Shown here in pieces: positions 24,709 to 33,727 of a stretch of DNA of 64,000 nucleotides. Numbering within the stretch: the first letter of the stretch is position 1; every line of letters begins with the position of its first letter. The position numbers and the translations under genes are program-made. Source of the DNA: Streptomyces radicis (GTDB taxonomy: Bacteria; Actinomycetota; Actinomycetes; Streptomycetales; Streptomycetaceae); contig NZ_RBDY01000016.1 in assembly GCF_003626575.1 (NCBI RefSeq), positions 62,001 through 126,000 on the forward strand. Direction: 5' to 3'. The notes beneath the pieces are model-generated. The model did no database searches and had not been told where the DNA came from. It worked only from the letters and a program-made list of their open reading frames with translations.

Positions 24709-26946
24709 ATGACCGCACCACAAGCAGCGCGGCGGTCCCGTCCGCGCCTGCGTGCGGCGCTCACCGTCGGAGCGTGTGCGGCCGTTCTCGGCGCCTTCGG
24801 GGCGGCGGCCCCGGTCCAGGGCGCCGAGGCGGCGCGGCCGTCCGCCGCGACAGCCGACGTCTCCCCACTGGCCGGCGCCGACCTCCCCTTCGTCTCCCAG
24901 GAGGCGGAGGACGCCGACCACAACGGCACCGTGATCGGTCCCGACCACACCCAGGGCACCGTCGCCTCCGAGGCGTCGGGCCGCCAGGCGGTGCGGATCG
25001 CCTCGGGCCAGCACGTGGAGTTCACGCTCGACGAGCCGGCCAACGCGATCACCGTCGTCTACAGCCTCCAGGACGGCGCCTCCGGCACCCTGTCGGTGTA
25101 CGCCGAAGGGCAGCGGCTCGACCAGCGCCTCGACGTCACCTCCCGGTACGCCTACTTCGACGCCCCGTGGATCGCCGGGTCGAAGACGCACCACTTCTTC
25201 AACCACGGCCGACTGCTCCTCGGCCAGGACCTCGCCGCGGGCGACACCGTCACGCTCCGGGTGGACCCGGGCGACACCGCGGGCGACTACACGATCGACT
25301 CGGTCGACTTCGAGCAGGTGGCCGCGCCCGCCTCGCCGCCCCCCGGCGCGCTCGACGTCACCTCCCTCGGCGCCGACCCCAGCGGCCAGGCGGACTCCAC
25401 CCAGGCGTTCGTCCAGGCCGTGGCCCAGGGCCGCGGCGGCACGGTGTGGATCCCGCCGGGCACCTACCGCGTCGAGCAGCCGCTCTACGTCGAGAACGTC
25501 ACCCTGCGCGGCGCGGGCAACTGGCACTCGATCGTGCGCAGCTCCCGCTTCATCAACCAGGGCCAGTCCCCCGGCGACGTCCACCTCGCCGACTTCGCCG
25601 TCGTGGGCGACGTCACCCAGCGCGTGGACAGCGACCCCGACAACGCCGTCAACGGCAGCCTCGGGCCCGGCTCGTCGGTCTCCGGCCTGTGGCTCCAGCG
25701 CCTCAAGGTCGGCCTGTGGATGACCGGCACCAACGACGGCCTGGTCGTGGAGGACAACCGCATCGTCGACATGGCGGCCGACGGCCTCAACCTCAACGGC
25801 AACGCCGACGACATCACCGTGCGGAACAACTACGTCCGCAACACCGGTGACGACGCGCTCGCCATGTGGTCGCTGCCCCAGATCAACCGCGACGCGACGT
25901 TCGACAGCAACACCGTGATCCAGCCCAACCTGGCCAACGGCATCGCGATCTACGGCGGCGAGAACATCAGCGTCACCAACAACCACGTCCAGGACACCAA
26001 CGCCCTGGGCAGCGGCATCGCCATCTCCAACCAGGCGTTCCTCCAGCCGTTCTTCCCCCTCGCCGGCACCATCACCGTGCACGGCAACACGCTCGTGCGC
26101 ACCGGGGCCATGAACCCCAACTGGAACCACCCCATGTCCGCGCTGCGCGTCGACCCCTACAACCACCCGATCGAGGCGGACGTCAGGATCACCGACACCA
26201 CGGTGATCGACAGCCCGTGGAGCGCGTTCCAGTTCGTCTCGGGCGGCGGCACGGGGCTCGCGGCCGACCGCGTCACGATCGACGGCGCCACCGTGCGGAA
26301 CGTCGGCACCGTCGTCTTCCAGGCCGAGACCACGGGATCCGCCACCATCAGCGGCGTGACCGCCACGGGCGTCGGCGTGACCGGCGTCTACAACTGCCCC
26401 TATCCGACCGGCATCGCCCCGATGCGGCTCGACGACGGCGGCGGGAACTCCGGCTGGGACGGCGAGTGGACCGACTGCTCGACCTGGCCCCAGCCCGGCG
26501 ACACCCCGGGCGAGCCCGACCCCGACCGCAACCTCGCGGCGGGCAGGCCCGTCACCGTCACCAGCCACACCGATGTCCACAGCGGCCCCAACGCCGTGGA
26601 CGGCAACGCCTCCACCTACTGGGAGTCCGCCAACCACAGCTTCCCTGAGACCCTGACCGTCGACCTCGGCGCGCCGACCGAGGTGGGCCGCGTGGTCCTG
26701 AAGCTGCCCCCGCCCGCGGCCTGGGAGACCCGCTCGCAGACCATCACGATCCGCGGCGGCGACCAGCCGGGATCCCTCACCGACCTGGTCGCCTCACGGC
26801 TCTACACCTTCGACCCCGCCCGCGGCAACGAGGTCGCCCAGACCCTGCCGGGCTCCACCGAAGTGCGCTACCTGCACCTCGTGTTCACCGCCAACACGGG
26901 CTGGCCCGCGGGTCAGCTCGCCGAGCTGGAGGCGTACGCCTCCTGA
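24709..26946 (+). CDS. Secreted beta-helix glycanase with discoidin-like domain, GH87-like alpha-1,3-glucanase candidate
   Basis: The 745-residue protein begins with a long signal peptide (MTAPQAARRSRPRLRAALTVGACAAVLG...APVQGAEA). Next are a CBM6/35-like beta-sandwich (about 60-205), a right-handed parallel beta-helix (about 210-590; GADPSGQADSTQAF, IPPGTYRV, VEDNRIVDMAADGLNLNG) and a C-terminal F5/8-type discoidin domain (about 605-745; NLAAGRPVTVTS...GNASTYWES). D358 in AADGLN and D381-D382 in NTGDDALAMWS reproduce the spacing (0, +23, +24) of the three catalytic aspartates I recall for GH87 alpha-1,3-glucanase. Start ATG follows GGAAGGGA. It probably attacks alpha-1,3-glucan (fungal wall or mutan), feeding the importer operon. 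GH49/GH28-type relatives are the alternative. Confidence 0.75.
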   Translation: MTAPQAARRSRPRLRAALTVGACAAVLGAFGAAAPVQGAEAARPSAATADVSPLAGADLPFVSQEAEDADHNGTVIGPDHTQGTVASEASGRQAVRIASGQHVEFTLDEPANAITVVYSLQDGASGTLSVYAEGQRLDQRLDVTSRYAYFDAPWIAGSKTHHFFNHGRLLLGQDLAAGDTVTLRVDPGDTAGDYTIDSVDFEQVAAPASPPPGALDVTSLGADPSGQADSTQAFVQAVAQGRGGTVWIPPGTYRVEQPLYVENVTLRGAGNWHSIVRSSRFINQGQSPGDVHLADFAVVGDVTQRVDSDPDNAVNGSLGPGSSVSGLWLQRLKVGLWMTGTNDGLVVEDNRIVDMAADGLNLNGNADDITVRNNYVRNTGDDALAMWSLPQINRDATFDSNTVIQPNLANGIAIYGGENISVTNNHVQDTNALGSGIAISNQAFLQPFFPLAGTITVHGNTLVRTGAMNPNWNHPMSALRVDPYNHPIEADVRITDTTVIDSPWSAFQFVSGGGTGLAADRVTIDGATVRNVGTVVFQAETTGSATISGVTATGVGVTGVYNCPYPTGIAPMRLDDGGGNSGWDGEWTDCSTWPQPGDTPGEPDPDRNLAAGRPVTVTSHTDVHSGPNAVDGNASTYWESANHSFPETLTVDLGAPTEVGRVVLKLPPPAAWETRSQTITIRGGDQPGSLTDLVASRLYTFDPARGNEVAQTLPGSTEVRYLHLVFTANTGWPAGQLAELEAYAS

Positions 26947-26966
26947 CGCCGGATCCCCCGGGGCGG

Positions 26967-27003
26967 CATCCCGGCGGCGCGCCTCTCCGGCGCCGCCGGG
27001 GTG
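26967..27003 (+). terminator. Terminator after the secreted glycanase
   Basis: A 14-bp stem with one G-T pair (26967-26980 with 26990-27003) encloses a 9-base loop. Outer GGGCGG/CCGCCC pairing extends it to about 26960-27010. It closes the sugar locus and separates it from the CobW gene. Confidence 0.7.
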
Positions 27004-27027
27004 CCCGCCCGGCGTATCGTTCGACGC

Positions 27028-28116
27028 ATGCATGGCATCAACGGCCGGGGCGCGCAAGGCCGCAGGATCCCGGTCATCGTGCTGGCCGGCTTCCTGGGCG
27101 CGGGCAAGACCACGCTCCTCAACCACCTGCTGCGCAACCGCTCCGGCGTCCGCATCGGCGCCGTCGTCAACGACTTCGGGTCCATCCCCGTGGACGCCAT
27201 GACCGTGGCGGGACAGGTCGACGCGATGGCCTCCTTCGGCAACGGCTGCCTGTGCTGCGCCGTCGACACCGAGGACCTGGACGCGGCCCTTGACCGGCTC
27301 GCCCGCCCCGAGGCCGCGATCGACCTGCTCGTGGTCGAGGCCAGCGGCCTCGCCGAGCCCCCCGCGCTGATCCGGATGATCCTCGCCAGCGAGAACGACC
27401 GCATCGTCTACGGCGGCCTCGTCCTGGTCGTGGACGCCGCCGAGCCCGCGGGCACCCGCCACCCCGGCGTCGCCGACCTCATCGTCCTCAACAAGACCGA
27501 CCGCGTGGACGGGGCGACGCGCCTGGCCCTCGCCGCCGAGCTGCGGCGGCGCGGCGGCGGCGCCCCGGTCGTCGAGGCCGCGCACGGGCGCGTGGACCCC
27601 CGGCTGCTGTTCGACCCCGAGGCCGCGGGCGAGCCCGCGCGGGGGCCGCGGCAGCTGTCGTTCGCCGACCTCGACGCGGCGGCCACCGCGGACGACCACC
27701 CGCACACCCACCACGAGAGCGTGGCGTTCACGGCCGGGACGCCGCTCGCGCCAGGCCCGTTGATGCGCTTCTTCGACGAGCGGCCGCCTGGCCTCTACCG
27801 GATCAAGGGCTTCGTCCAGGTGGGCGCCGAGCGCTTCGCCGTCCACGCCGTCGGGCGGTTCCTGCGCTTCTACCCCGCCTCGCCCGATGGCGGCACCGAG
27901 CTGGTCCTCATCGGCTCCGGCATCGACGCGGGGGCGCTGCGCAAGGAGCTCGACGCGTGCGTCGCCGCCCCCGGGGCCCCGGAGGGCGCCGAAGGGGGCC
28001 GCGCCCACGGGGAGTTCCTCCGGTATGTCGACCATGGCGACCCGGCGGACCCGGCCGACCCCGCCGATCGCGTCGAGGTGGAGGACCCCGAGGGCGCGGC
28101 CGACCCCAGGGGCTGA
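27028..28116 (+). CDS. CobW/YjiA-family GTP-binding metal chaperone
   Basis: The 362-residue protein is a COG0523 GTPase. Walker A is GFLGAGKTTLL, the CxCC metal motif appears in NGCLCCAV, the base-recognition motif is NKTD, and the C-terminal CobW_C domain starts near RLYRIKGFVQV. A histidine-rich patch (DDHPHTHHES) may bind zinc or another metal. The C-terminus is an acidic ADPADPAD tail. The target metalloenzyme is not evident; zinc homeostasis is the usual role, with no Zur box seen by eye. ATG 27028 was chosen over the in-frame GTG at 27001. It is convergent with parC. Confidence 0.88.
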   Translation: MHGINGRGAQGRRIPVIVLAGFLGAGKTTLLNHLLRNRSGVRIGAVVNDFGSIPVDAMTVAGQVDAMASFGNGCLCCAVDTEDLDAALDRLARPEAAIDLLVVEASGLAEPPALIRMILASENDRIVYGGLVLVVDAAEPAGTRHPGVADLIVLNKTDRVDGATRLALAAELRRRGGGAPVVEAAHGRVDPRLLFDPEAAGEPARGPRQLSFADLDAAATADDHPHTHHESVAFTAGTPLAPGPLMRFFDERPPGLYRIKGFVQVGAERFAVHAVGRFLRFYPASPDGGTELVLIGSGIDAGALRKELDACVAAPGAPEGAEGGRAHGEFLRYVDHGDPADPADPADRVEVEDPEGAADPRG

Positions 28117-28132
28117 CCGCCGCGCGGACCGG

Positions 28133-30595
28133 CTACACCGGGCCGCCGACCACCGCGACGGCCTTGGCCAGCGGCGCGCCCGAGCCGTCCCTGCGCGGGT
28201 CGGTCTCGGGGAGCGGCACCGGCGCGCCCGTCGCCGTCGCGGCCCGCGCGGGAGCCGCCCCTGCCCACGCGAACACCAGCCGGTCCTCGCCCTTGAGGAA
28301 CCGTTGGCAGCGCACCCCGCCCGTCGCGCGCCCCTTGCGCGGATACTGGTCGAACGGCGTCAGCTTGGCCGTCCCCAGCGAGTCGTCCAGCGTCCCGCTG
28401 CCCCCCGCCACCGTGAACACCACGGCGTCCCGCGCCGGATCGACCACCGTGAAGGAGACGACGGAGGCGCCATCGGCCAGCTTGACGCCCGCCATGCCAC
28501 CGGCGGGCCGCCCCTGCGGCCGCACCTGGCTCGCCTGGTAGCGCAGCAGCTGGGCGTCGCTCGTGATGAAGACGAGGTCCTCCTCGCCGGTGTGCAGCTC
28601 GGCCGCGCCCACGATGCGGTCGCCCTCCTTGAGGGTGATGACCTCCAACTCCTCCTTGTTCGAGGGGTAGTCGGGCACCACCCGCTTGACCACGCCCTGC
28701 TCCGTGCCGATCGCGAGCCCCGGCGACGACTCGTCGAGCGACGTCAGGCACACCACCCGCTCGTCGCCCTCGAGCGACAGGAACTCCGACACCTGCGCCC
28801 CGCCCGCCAGGCTCGGCGCCGACGCGCGGCTCGGCAGCTGCGGCAGGTCCACCACCGCGATCCGCAGCAGGCGGCCCGTGGACGTCACCGCGCCCACCTC
28901 GCCCCTGGTCGTGGAGGCCACGGCCGAGACCACCACGTCGTGCTTCCCGCGCGACGTGGACTGCGGCGTGTCCGTCGCCTCGAACGACGCCTCGCCGTCC
29001 GCCGTCCGCGCCAGCAGCCCCGTCGACGACATCAGCACGCGGCACGGGTCGTCCGAGACCTCGAGCGGCAGCGCCTCGGCGGGCGCGCCCTCGGACTCCA
29101 TCAGGACCGTCCGGCGCGGCGTGCCGTACTTCTTGGCGACCTCGGCCAGCTCGCCGGACACCAGCTTCCGCAGCTCGGCGTCCGAGTCCAGGATCCGGGT
29201 CAGCTCCTCGATCTCCGCGGTCAGCCGGTCGCGTTCGGATTCGAGCTCGATCCGGTCGAACCTGGTCAGCCGCCGCAGCGGAGTGTCCAGGATGTACTGG
29301 GTCTGGACCTCGGAGAGCCCGAAGCGGGCGATCAGCCCCTCCTTGGCCTCCGCGGCGTTCTCGCTCGAACGGATGATCCTGATGACCTCGTCGATGTCGA
29401 CGAGCGCCACCAGCAGGCCCTCGACCAGGTGCAGCCGGTCCCGCCGCTTGGCCCGCCTGAACTCACTGCGCCGCCGCACCACCTCGAACCTGTGGTCCAC
29501 ATAGACCTGGAGCAGCTCGCGCAGCCCGAGCGTCAGCGGCTGGCCGTCCACCAGCGCGACGTTGTTGATGCCGAAGGTCTCCTCCATCGGCGTCAGCTTG
29601 TACAGCTGGGCGAGGACGGCCTCGGGGTTGAAGCCGTTCTTCACCTCGATGACCAGGCGCAGCCCGTGCTCGCGGTCGGTCAGGTCCTTGACGTCGGCGA
29701 TGCCCTGGAGGCGCTTGGCGTTGACCAGGTCCTTGATCTTGGCGATCACCTTCTCGGGGCCCACGGTGAACGGCAGCTCGGTGACGACGAGCCCCTTGCG
29801 GCGGGCCGAGACCTTCTCCACCGTCACCTTCGCCCGCATCCGGAACGTGCCGCGCCCGCTCGCATAGGCGTCGCGGATGCCGTCGAGGCCCACGATCTGA
29901 CCCCCCGTCGGCAGGTCGGGCCCCGGCACGAAGCGCATCAGCGTCGCCAGGTCGGCCGCGGGGTGGCGGATCAGGTGGCGGGCCGCCGCGATGACCTCGC
30001 CGAGGTTGTGCGGCGGCATGTTCGTCGCCATGCCGACCGCGATGCCGCTCGACCCGTTCACCAGGAGGTTGGGATAGGCGGCGGGCAGCGTGACCGGCTC
30101 GCGCTCGCTGCCGTCGTAGTTGGGCGCGAAGTCGACGGTGTCCTCGTCGATCGCGTCCACCATCAGCCCGGCCGCGGGCGCCGAGCGGCACTCGGTGTAC
30201 CGCATGGCGGCGGGCGGGTCGTCGTTCCCCAACGAGCCGAAGTTCCCGTGGCCGTCCACCAGCGGCAGCCGCATCGAGAACGACTGGGCCATGCGCACCA
30301 GCGCGTCGTAGATGGCCGTGTCACCGTGCGGGTGCAGCTTGCCCATCACCTCGCCGACCACCCGGGCGCACTTCACATAGCCGCGGTCGGGCCGCAGCCC
30401 CATGTCGTGCATCTGGTACAGGATCCGCCGGTGCACCGGCTTCATCCCGTCCCGCGCGTCGGGCAGCGCACGGGAGTAGATCACCGAGTAGGCGTACTCG
30501 AGGAAGGACCCCTGCATCTCGTCGACGACGTCGATGTCGAGGATGCGCTCCTCGAACTCCTCGGGAGGCGGGGACTGCGTGCTGCGGCGGGCCAT
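28133..30595 (-). CDS. parC: DNA topoisomerase IV subunit A
   Basis: The 820-residue subunit carries the DNA cleavage-reunion activity that pairs with ParE. ATG 30595 (MARRSTQSPPPEEFEERI) lies 10 bases after AAGGAG. The catalytic tyrosine is in AAMRYTECR, and the quinolone region reads HPHGDTAIYDALVRMAQ, with Thr where many ParC proteins have Ser. The breakage-reunion domain is followed by a degenerate beta-pinwheel C-terminal domain (repeats such as VTSTGRLLRIAV and FITSDAQLLRY). It lacks a clean GyrA box, consistent with ParC rather than GyrA. It is divergent from the M16 peptidase operon. Confidence 0.93.
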   Translation of the reverse strand: MARRSTQSPPPEEFEERILDIDVVDEMQGSFLEYAYSVIYSRALPDARDGMKPVHRRILYQMHDMGLRPDRGYVKCARVVGEVMGKLHPHGDTAIYDALVRMAQSFSMRLPLVDGHGNFGSLGNDDPPAAMRYTECRSAPAAGLMVDAIDEDTVDFAPNYDGSEREPVTLPAAYPNLLVNGSSGIAVGMATNMPPHNLGEVIAAARHLIRHPAADLATLMRFVPGPDLPTGGQIVGLDGIRDAYASGRGTFRMRAKVTVEKVSARRKGLVVTELPFTVGPEKVIAKIKDLVNAKRLQGIADVKDLTDREHGLRLVIEVKNGFNPEAVLAQLYKLTPMEETFGINNVALVDGQPLTLGLRELLQVYVDHRFEVVRRRSEFRRAKRRDRLHLVEGLLVALVDIDEVIRIIRSSENAAEAKEGLIARFGLSEVQTQYILDTPLRRLTRFDRIELESERDRLTAEIEELTRILDSDAELRKLVSGELAEVAKKYGTPRRTVLMESEGAPAEALPLEVSDDPCRVLMSSTGLLARTADGEASFEATDTPQSTSRGKHDVVVSAVASTTRGEVGAVTSTGRLLRIAVVDLPQLPSRASAPSLAGGAQVSEFLSLEGDERVVCLTSLDESSPGLAIGTEQGVVKRVVPDYPSNKEELEVITLKEGDRIVGAAELHTGEEDLVFITSDAQLLRYQASQVRPQGRPAGGMAGVKLADGASVVSFTVVDPARDAVVFTVAGGSGTLDDSLGTAKLTPFDQYPRKGRATGGVRCQRFLKGEDRLVFAWAGAAPARAATATGAPVPLPETDPRRDGSGAPLAKAVAVVGGPV

Positions 30596-30686
30596 CGCGG
30601 CAGGGCTCCTTCGTACGGGTGGACGGGTTACCGCGGACCATTGTGGCCCGCTCCACCGACAAGCGAGAACTTCGCACACCCCGGCT

Positions 30687-30702
30687 CACCTTGCATAAGG
30701 TG
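30687..30702. promoter_or_regulatory. Palindrome in the parC / M16 divergent promoter region
   Basis: CACCTTGCATAAGGTG is an inverted repeat with 6-bp arms around GCAT, about 40 bp before the M16 start. It overlaps a possible -10 (CATAAG). It may be an operator for either gene. Confidence 0.35.
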
Positions 30703-30741
30703 GCGGGGACTCCGACCGTCCGAGCGAAGGGACCCGACCCC

Positions 30742-32109
30742 ATGGGCCACACGGCCATTCCGCAGGATTCCGTCGGCGGGCTTTCAGCGACCGAGCACCG
30801 CCTGGACAACGGACTGCGCGTCGTGCTCTCCGAGGACCATCTCACCCCCGTCGCCGCGGTCTGCCTCTGGTACGACGTGGGCTCGCGCCACGAGGTCCCA
30901 GGACGCACCGGGCTGGCCCATCTCTTCGAGCACCTGATGTTCCAGGGCTCCGAACAGGTGGAAGGGAACGGCCACTTCGAGCTCGTCCAGGGAGCCGGCG
31001 GCTCGCTCAACGGCACCACCAGCTTCGAACGCACCAACTACTTCGAGACCATGCCCGCCCATCAGGTCGAGCTCGCCCTGTGGCTCGAGGCCGACCGCAT
31101 GGGCACGCTGCTGAGCGCGCTCGACGAGAAGTCCCTGGAGAACCAGCGCGACGTCGTGAAGAACGAACGCCGCCAGCGCTACGACAACGTCCCCTACGGC
31201 ACGGCGTTCGAGCGGCTGACCGCCAAGGTCCACCCCGAGGGCCACCCCTACCACCACGTCCCCATCGGCTCGATGGCCGACCTCGACGCCGCCTCGCTCG
31301 AGGACGCGCATGAGTTCTTCCGCACCTACTACGCGCCCAACAACGCCGTGCTCGCCGTCGTGGGCGACATCGACCCCGAGCGGGTCCTCGCGTGGGTGGA
31401 GAAGTACTTCGGCTCGATCCCCTCGCACGAGGGCAAACGCCCCCCGCGCGACGGCTCGTTGCCCGACGTCATCGGCGAGGAGCTGCGCGAGGTGATCGAG
31501 GAGGACGTGCCCGCCCGCGCCCTGATGGCCGCCTACCGGCTGCCCCACGACGGAACGCGCGAGGGAGACGCCGCGGACCTCGCGCTCACCGTGCTCGGCG
31601 GCGGCGATTCGTCCCGCCTGCACAACCGCCTGGTCCGCCGCGACCGCACCGCCGTCACCGCGGGGTTCGGCCTGCTGCGGCTCGCCGGGGCGCCCTCGAT
31701 GGGCTGGCTCGACGTCAAGACCTCGGGCGACGCGACCGTCCCCGAGATCGAGACGGCGGTGGACGAGGAGCTGGCGCGGTTCGCCGCCGAGGGCCCGACC
31801 CCGGAGGAGATGGAGCGCGCCCAGGCGCAGCTCGAGCGCGAGTGGCTCGACCGGCTGGCCACCGTGGGCGGCAGGGCGGACGAGCTGTGCCGCTTCGCCG
31901 TGCTGTTCGGCGACCCGCAGCTCGCGCTGACCGCGGTGCGGCGGATCATGGAGGTCACCCCCGAGGAGGTGCGGGCCGTCGCCGCCGCCAGGCTCCGCCC
32001 CGACAACCGAGCCGTGCTGGTCTACGAGCCCACCGAGCCCACCGAGGACGCGGACGCCGAGGCCACCGAGGGAACCGACATCATCGACGCCGAAGGGGCT
32101 GACCAGTGA
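30742..32109 (+). CDS. M16-family zinc metallopeptidase, catalytic subunit
   Basis: The 455-residue protein has the inverted zinc motif HLFEH (H60, E63, H64) and the downstream metal glutamate region ENQRDVVKNERRQ. The start is ATG 30742 (MGHTAIPQDS) after GAAGGGAC. It looks like the active half of a heterodimeric pitrilysin/MPP-type peptidase that clips peptides held in a closed chamber. The tail is acidic and Thr-rich. There is no signal peptide, so it should be cytoplasmic. It overlaps the next gene by four bases, so the two are translationally coupled. Confidence 0.92.
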   Translation: MGHTAIPQDSVGGLSATEHRLDNGLRVVLSEDHLTPVAAVCLWYDVGSRHEVPGRTGLAHLFEHLMFQGSEQVEGNGHFELVQGAGGSLNGTTSFERTNYFETMPAHQVELALWLEADRMGTLLSALDEKSLENQRDVVKNERRQRYDNVPYGTAFERLTAKVHPEGHPYHHVPIGSMADLDAASLEDAHEFFRTYYAPNNAVLAVVGDIDPERVLAWVEKYFGSIPSHEGKRPPRDGSLPDVIGEELREVIEEDVPARALMAAYRLPHDGTREGDAADLALTVLGGGDSSRLHNRLVRRDRTAVTAGFGLLRLAGAPSMGWLDVKTSGDATVPEIETAVDEELARFAAEGPTPEEMERAQAQLEREWLDRLATVGGRADELCRFAVLFGDPQLALTAVRRIMEVTPEEVRAVAAARLRPDNRAVLVYEPTEPTEDADAEATEGTDIIDAEGADQ

Positions 32110-33494
32110 CCGAGGCCAAGCCAGCCATGCAGCTCCATCCCCGGCCCACCGGCGGTGAGCCCACGCCCTGGGCGTTCCCCCGGCCCGAGCGCAGCGGCCT
32201 CCCCAACGGGATCACGGTGCTGCGCAGCCACCGCCCCGGCCAGCGGCTGATCGCCGTCGAGGTCAACCTCACCGCGCCGCTCGCCGCCGAGCCCAAGGGC
32301 CAGGAGGGCGTCGCCACGATCATGGCCCGCGCGCTGAACGAGGGCACCGACAAGCACAGCGCCGAGGAGTTCGCGGCCGAGCTCGAGCGGTACGGCGCCA
32401 CCCTCGACGCGCACGCCGACCACCCGGGCCTGCGGGTGTCGTTGGAGGTTCCGGCCTCCCGGCTCGGCAAGGCGCTCGACCTGCTGGCCGACGCGCTGCG
32501 CGCCCCCGCCTTCGCCGAGAGCGAAATCGAGCGGCTGGTCCGCAATCGGCTCGACGAGATCCCTCACGAGCTGGCCAACCCCGCCCGCCGCGCCGCCATG
32601 GCGCTCTACGCCTCGCTGTTCCCGGCCGAGGCCCGGATCTCCCGGCCGAGGCAGGGCACGGCGGAGACGGTCGCGCGCATCGACGCCACGTCCGTGCGCG
32701 CCTTCTACGAGGCGCACATCAGGCCCTCGGCCGCCACGGTCGTGGTGGTCGGCGACTTCACCGGCATCGACCTGGACGCCGAGCTGGGCCGCACCCTGGG
32801 CGCCTGGACCGGCAAGGCCAGCGAGCCGTTCGCCTGGACGCCGGTCACGGCGGACGACACCGGCCGCGTCATCATCGTGGACCGCCCAGGCTCGGTGCAG
32901 ACCCAGCTGCTCATCGGCCGTACGGGCCCGGACCGGCACGACCCGGTCCACCCGGCCCGCCGCCTCGGCGTGTACTGCCTGGGCGGCACGATCACCTCGC
33001 GCCTCGACCGGGTGCTGCGCGAGGAGAAGGGCTACACCTACGGCATCAGGGCGTTCAGCCAGGTGCTGCTCTCCCGCGCCGACGGCACCGGGCTCTCGCT
33101 GCTCGGCATCCGCGGCTCGGTGGCCACCGAGGTGACAGGGCCCGCCCTGGCCGACCTGTGGACGGTGCTGCGCGACCTCGCCGATGGCGGGCTCACCGAC
33201 GAGGAGCGCGACTCCGCCGCCCAGTACCTGGTGGGCGTGGCCCCGTTGAGCTTCGAGACCGCGTCCGCGGTGGCCGGGACGCTCGCGGACCAGGTGGAGG
33301 AGGAGCTGCCCGACGACTACCAGGCGACGCTCTACGCCCGGCTCGCCGAGACGGGCGCGGTCGAGGCGACGGCCGCGGTGGTCCGCGCGTTCCCCGCCGA
33401 CCGCCTGGTGACGGTCCTCGTGGGGGACGCGGAGCAGATCGCCGGGCCGGTACGGGAGCTCGGCATCGGCGAGGTGACGGTGCTCGGCGGCTGA
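32106..33494 (+). CDS. M16-family peptidase-like protein, non-catalytic subunit
   Basis: The 462-residue protein has two M16 domains but no HxxEH motif (the equivalent region reads VATIMARALNEGTD), so it should not bind zinc. It keeps the EEKGYTYGIRAF block, the Arg-Tyr motif that in the inactive subunit positions substrate for the catalytic partner. The GTG start overlaps the previous stop (GTGA). Together they should form a two-subunit M16B peptidase as described for Sphingomonas and other bacteria. Confidence 0.92.
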   Translation: MTEAKPAMQLHPRPTGGEPTPWAFPRPERSGLPNGITVLRSHRPGQRLIAVEVNLTAPLAAEPKGQEGVATIMARALNEGTDKHSAEEFAAELERYGATLDAHADHPGLRVSLEVPASRLGKALDLLADALRAPAFAESEIERLVRNRLDEIPHELANPARRAAMALYASLFPAEARISRPRQGTAETVARIDATSVRAFYEAHIRPSAATVVVVGDFTGIDLDAELGRTLGAWTGKASEPFAWTPVTADDTGRVIIVDRPGSVQTQLLIGRTGPDRHDPVHPARRLGVYCLGGTITSRLDRVLREEKGYTYGIRAFSQVLLSRADGTGLSLLGIRGSVATEVTGPALADLWTVLRDLADGGLTDEERDSAAQYLVGVAPLSFETASAVAGTLADQVEEELPDDYQATLYARLAETGAVEATAAVVRAFPADRLVTVLVGDAEQIAGPVRELGIGEVTVLGG

Positions 33495-33513
33495 CCCGGG
33501 GCGGCGACCCGCG

Positions 33514-33547
33514 CCGCGGCCCTCGGCGTGCGCGCCGGGGGCCGCGG
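33514..33547 (+). terminator. Terminator after the M16 pair
   Basis: CCGCGGCCC-T-CGGCG (33514-33528) pairs with CGCCG-G-GGGCCGCGG (33533-33547) with one T-G pair, around a TGCG loop, giving a 15-bp stem. It ends the peptidase operon before the GntR gene. Confidence 0.75.
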
Positions 33548-33727
33548 GCATTCGCGCGCGCTTCCCCGGGAGTGACCGCGCTTCATGCGCGCTTCGGCTC
33601 GAGGCCGAAAAACGCTTCGTTTTACCGGGGCGCTATCGGCATTCACGGAGTTGTGCCATACAGTTCCCCCCAGTGACCCGGTAGTAATGCGACAGGGCAG
33701 ACGCCGGCTTGCCTTGGGGGTTTGTTC

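Noticed and set aside
30619..30741. Upstream extension of the first M16 gene to 30619
   Set aside because: The extra 41 residues overlap the parC promoter and are not M16-like; ATG 30742 has a proper ribosome binding site.
27887..30937. A 1016-codon plus-strand frame across parC
   Set aside because: It lies opposite parC, whose motifs are unmistakable, and the frame is only a GC-driven shadow.
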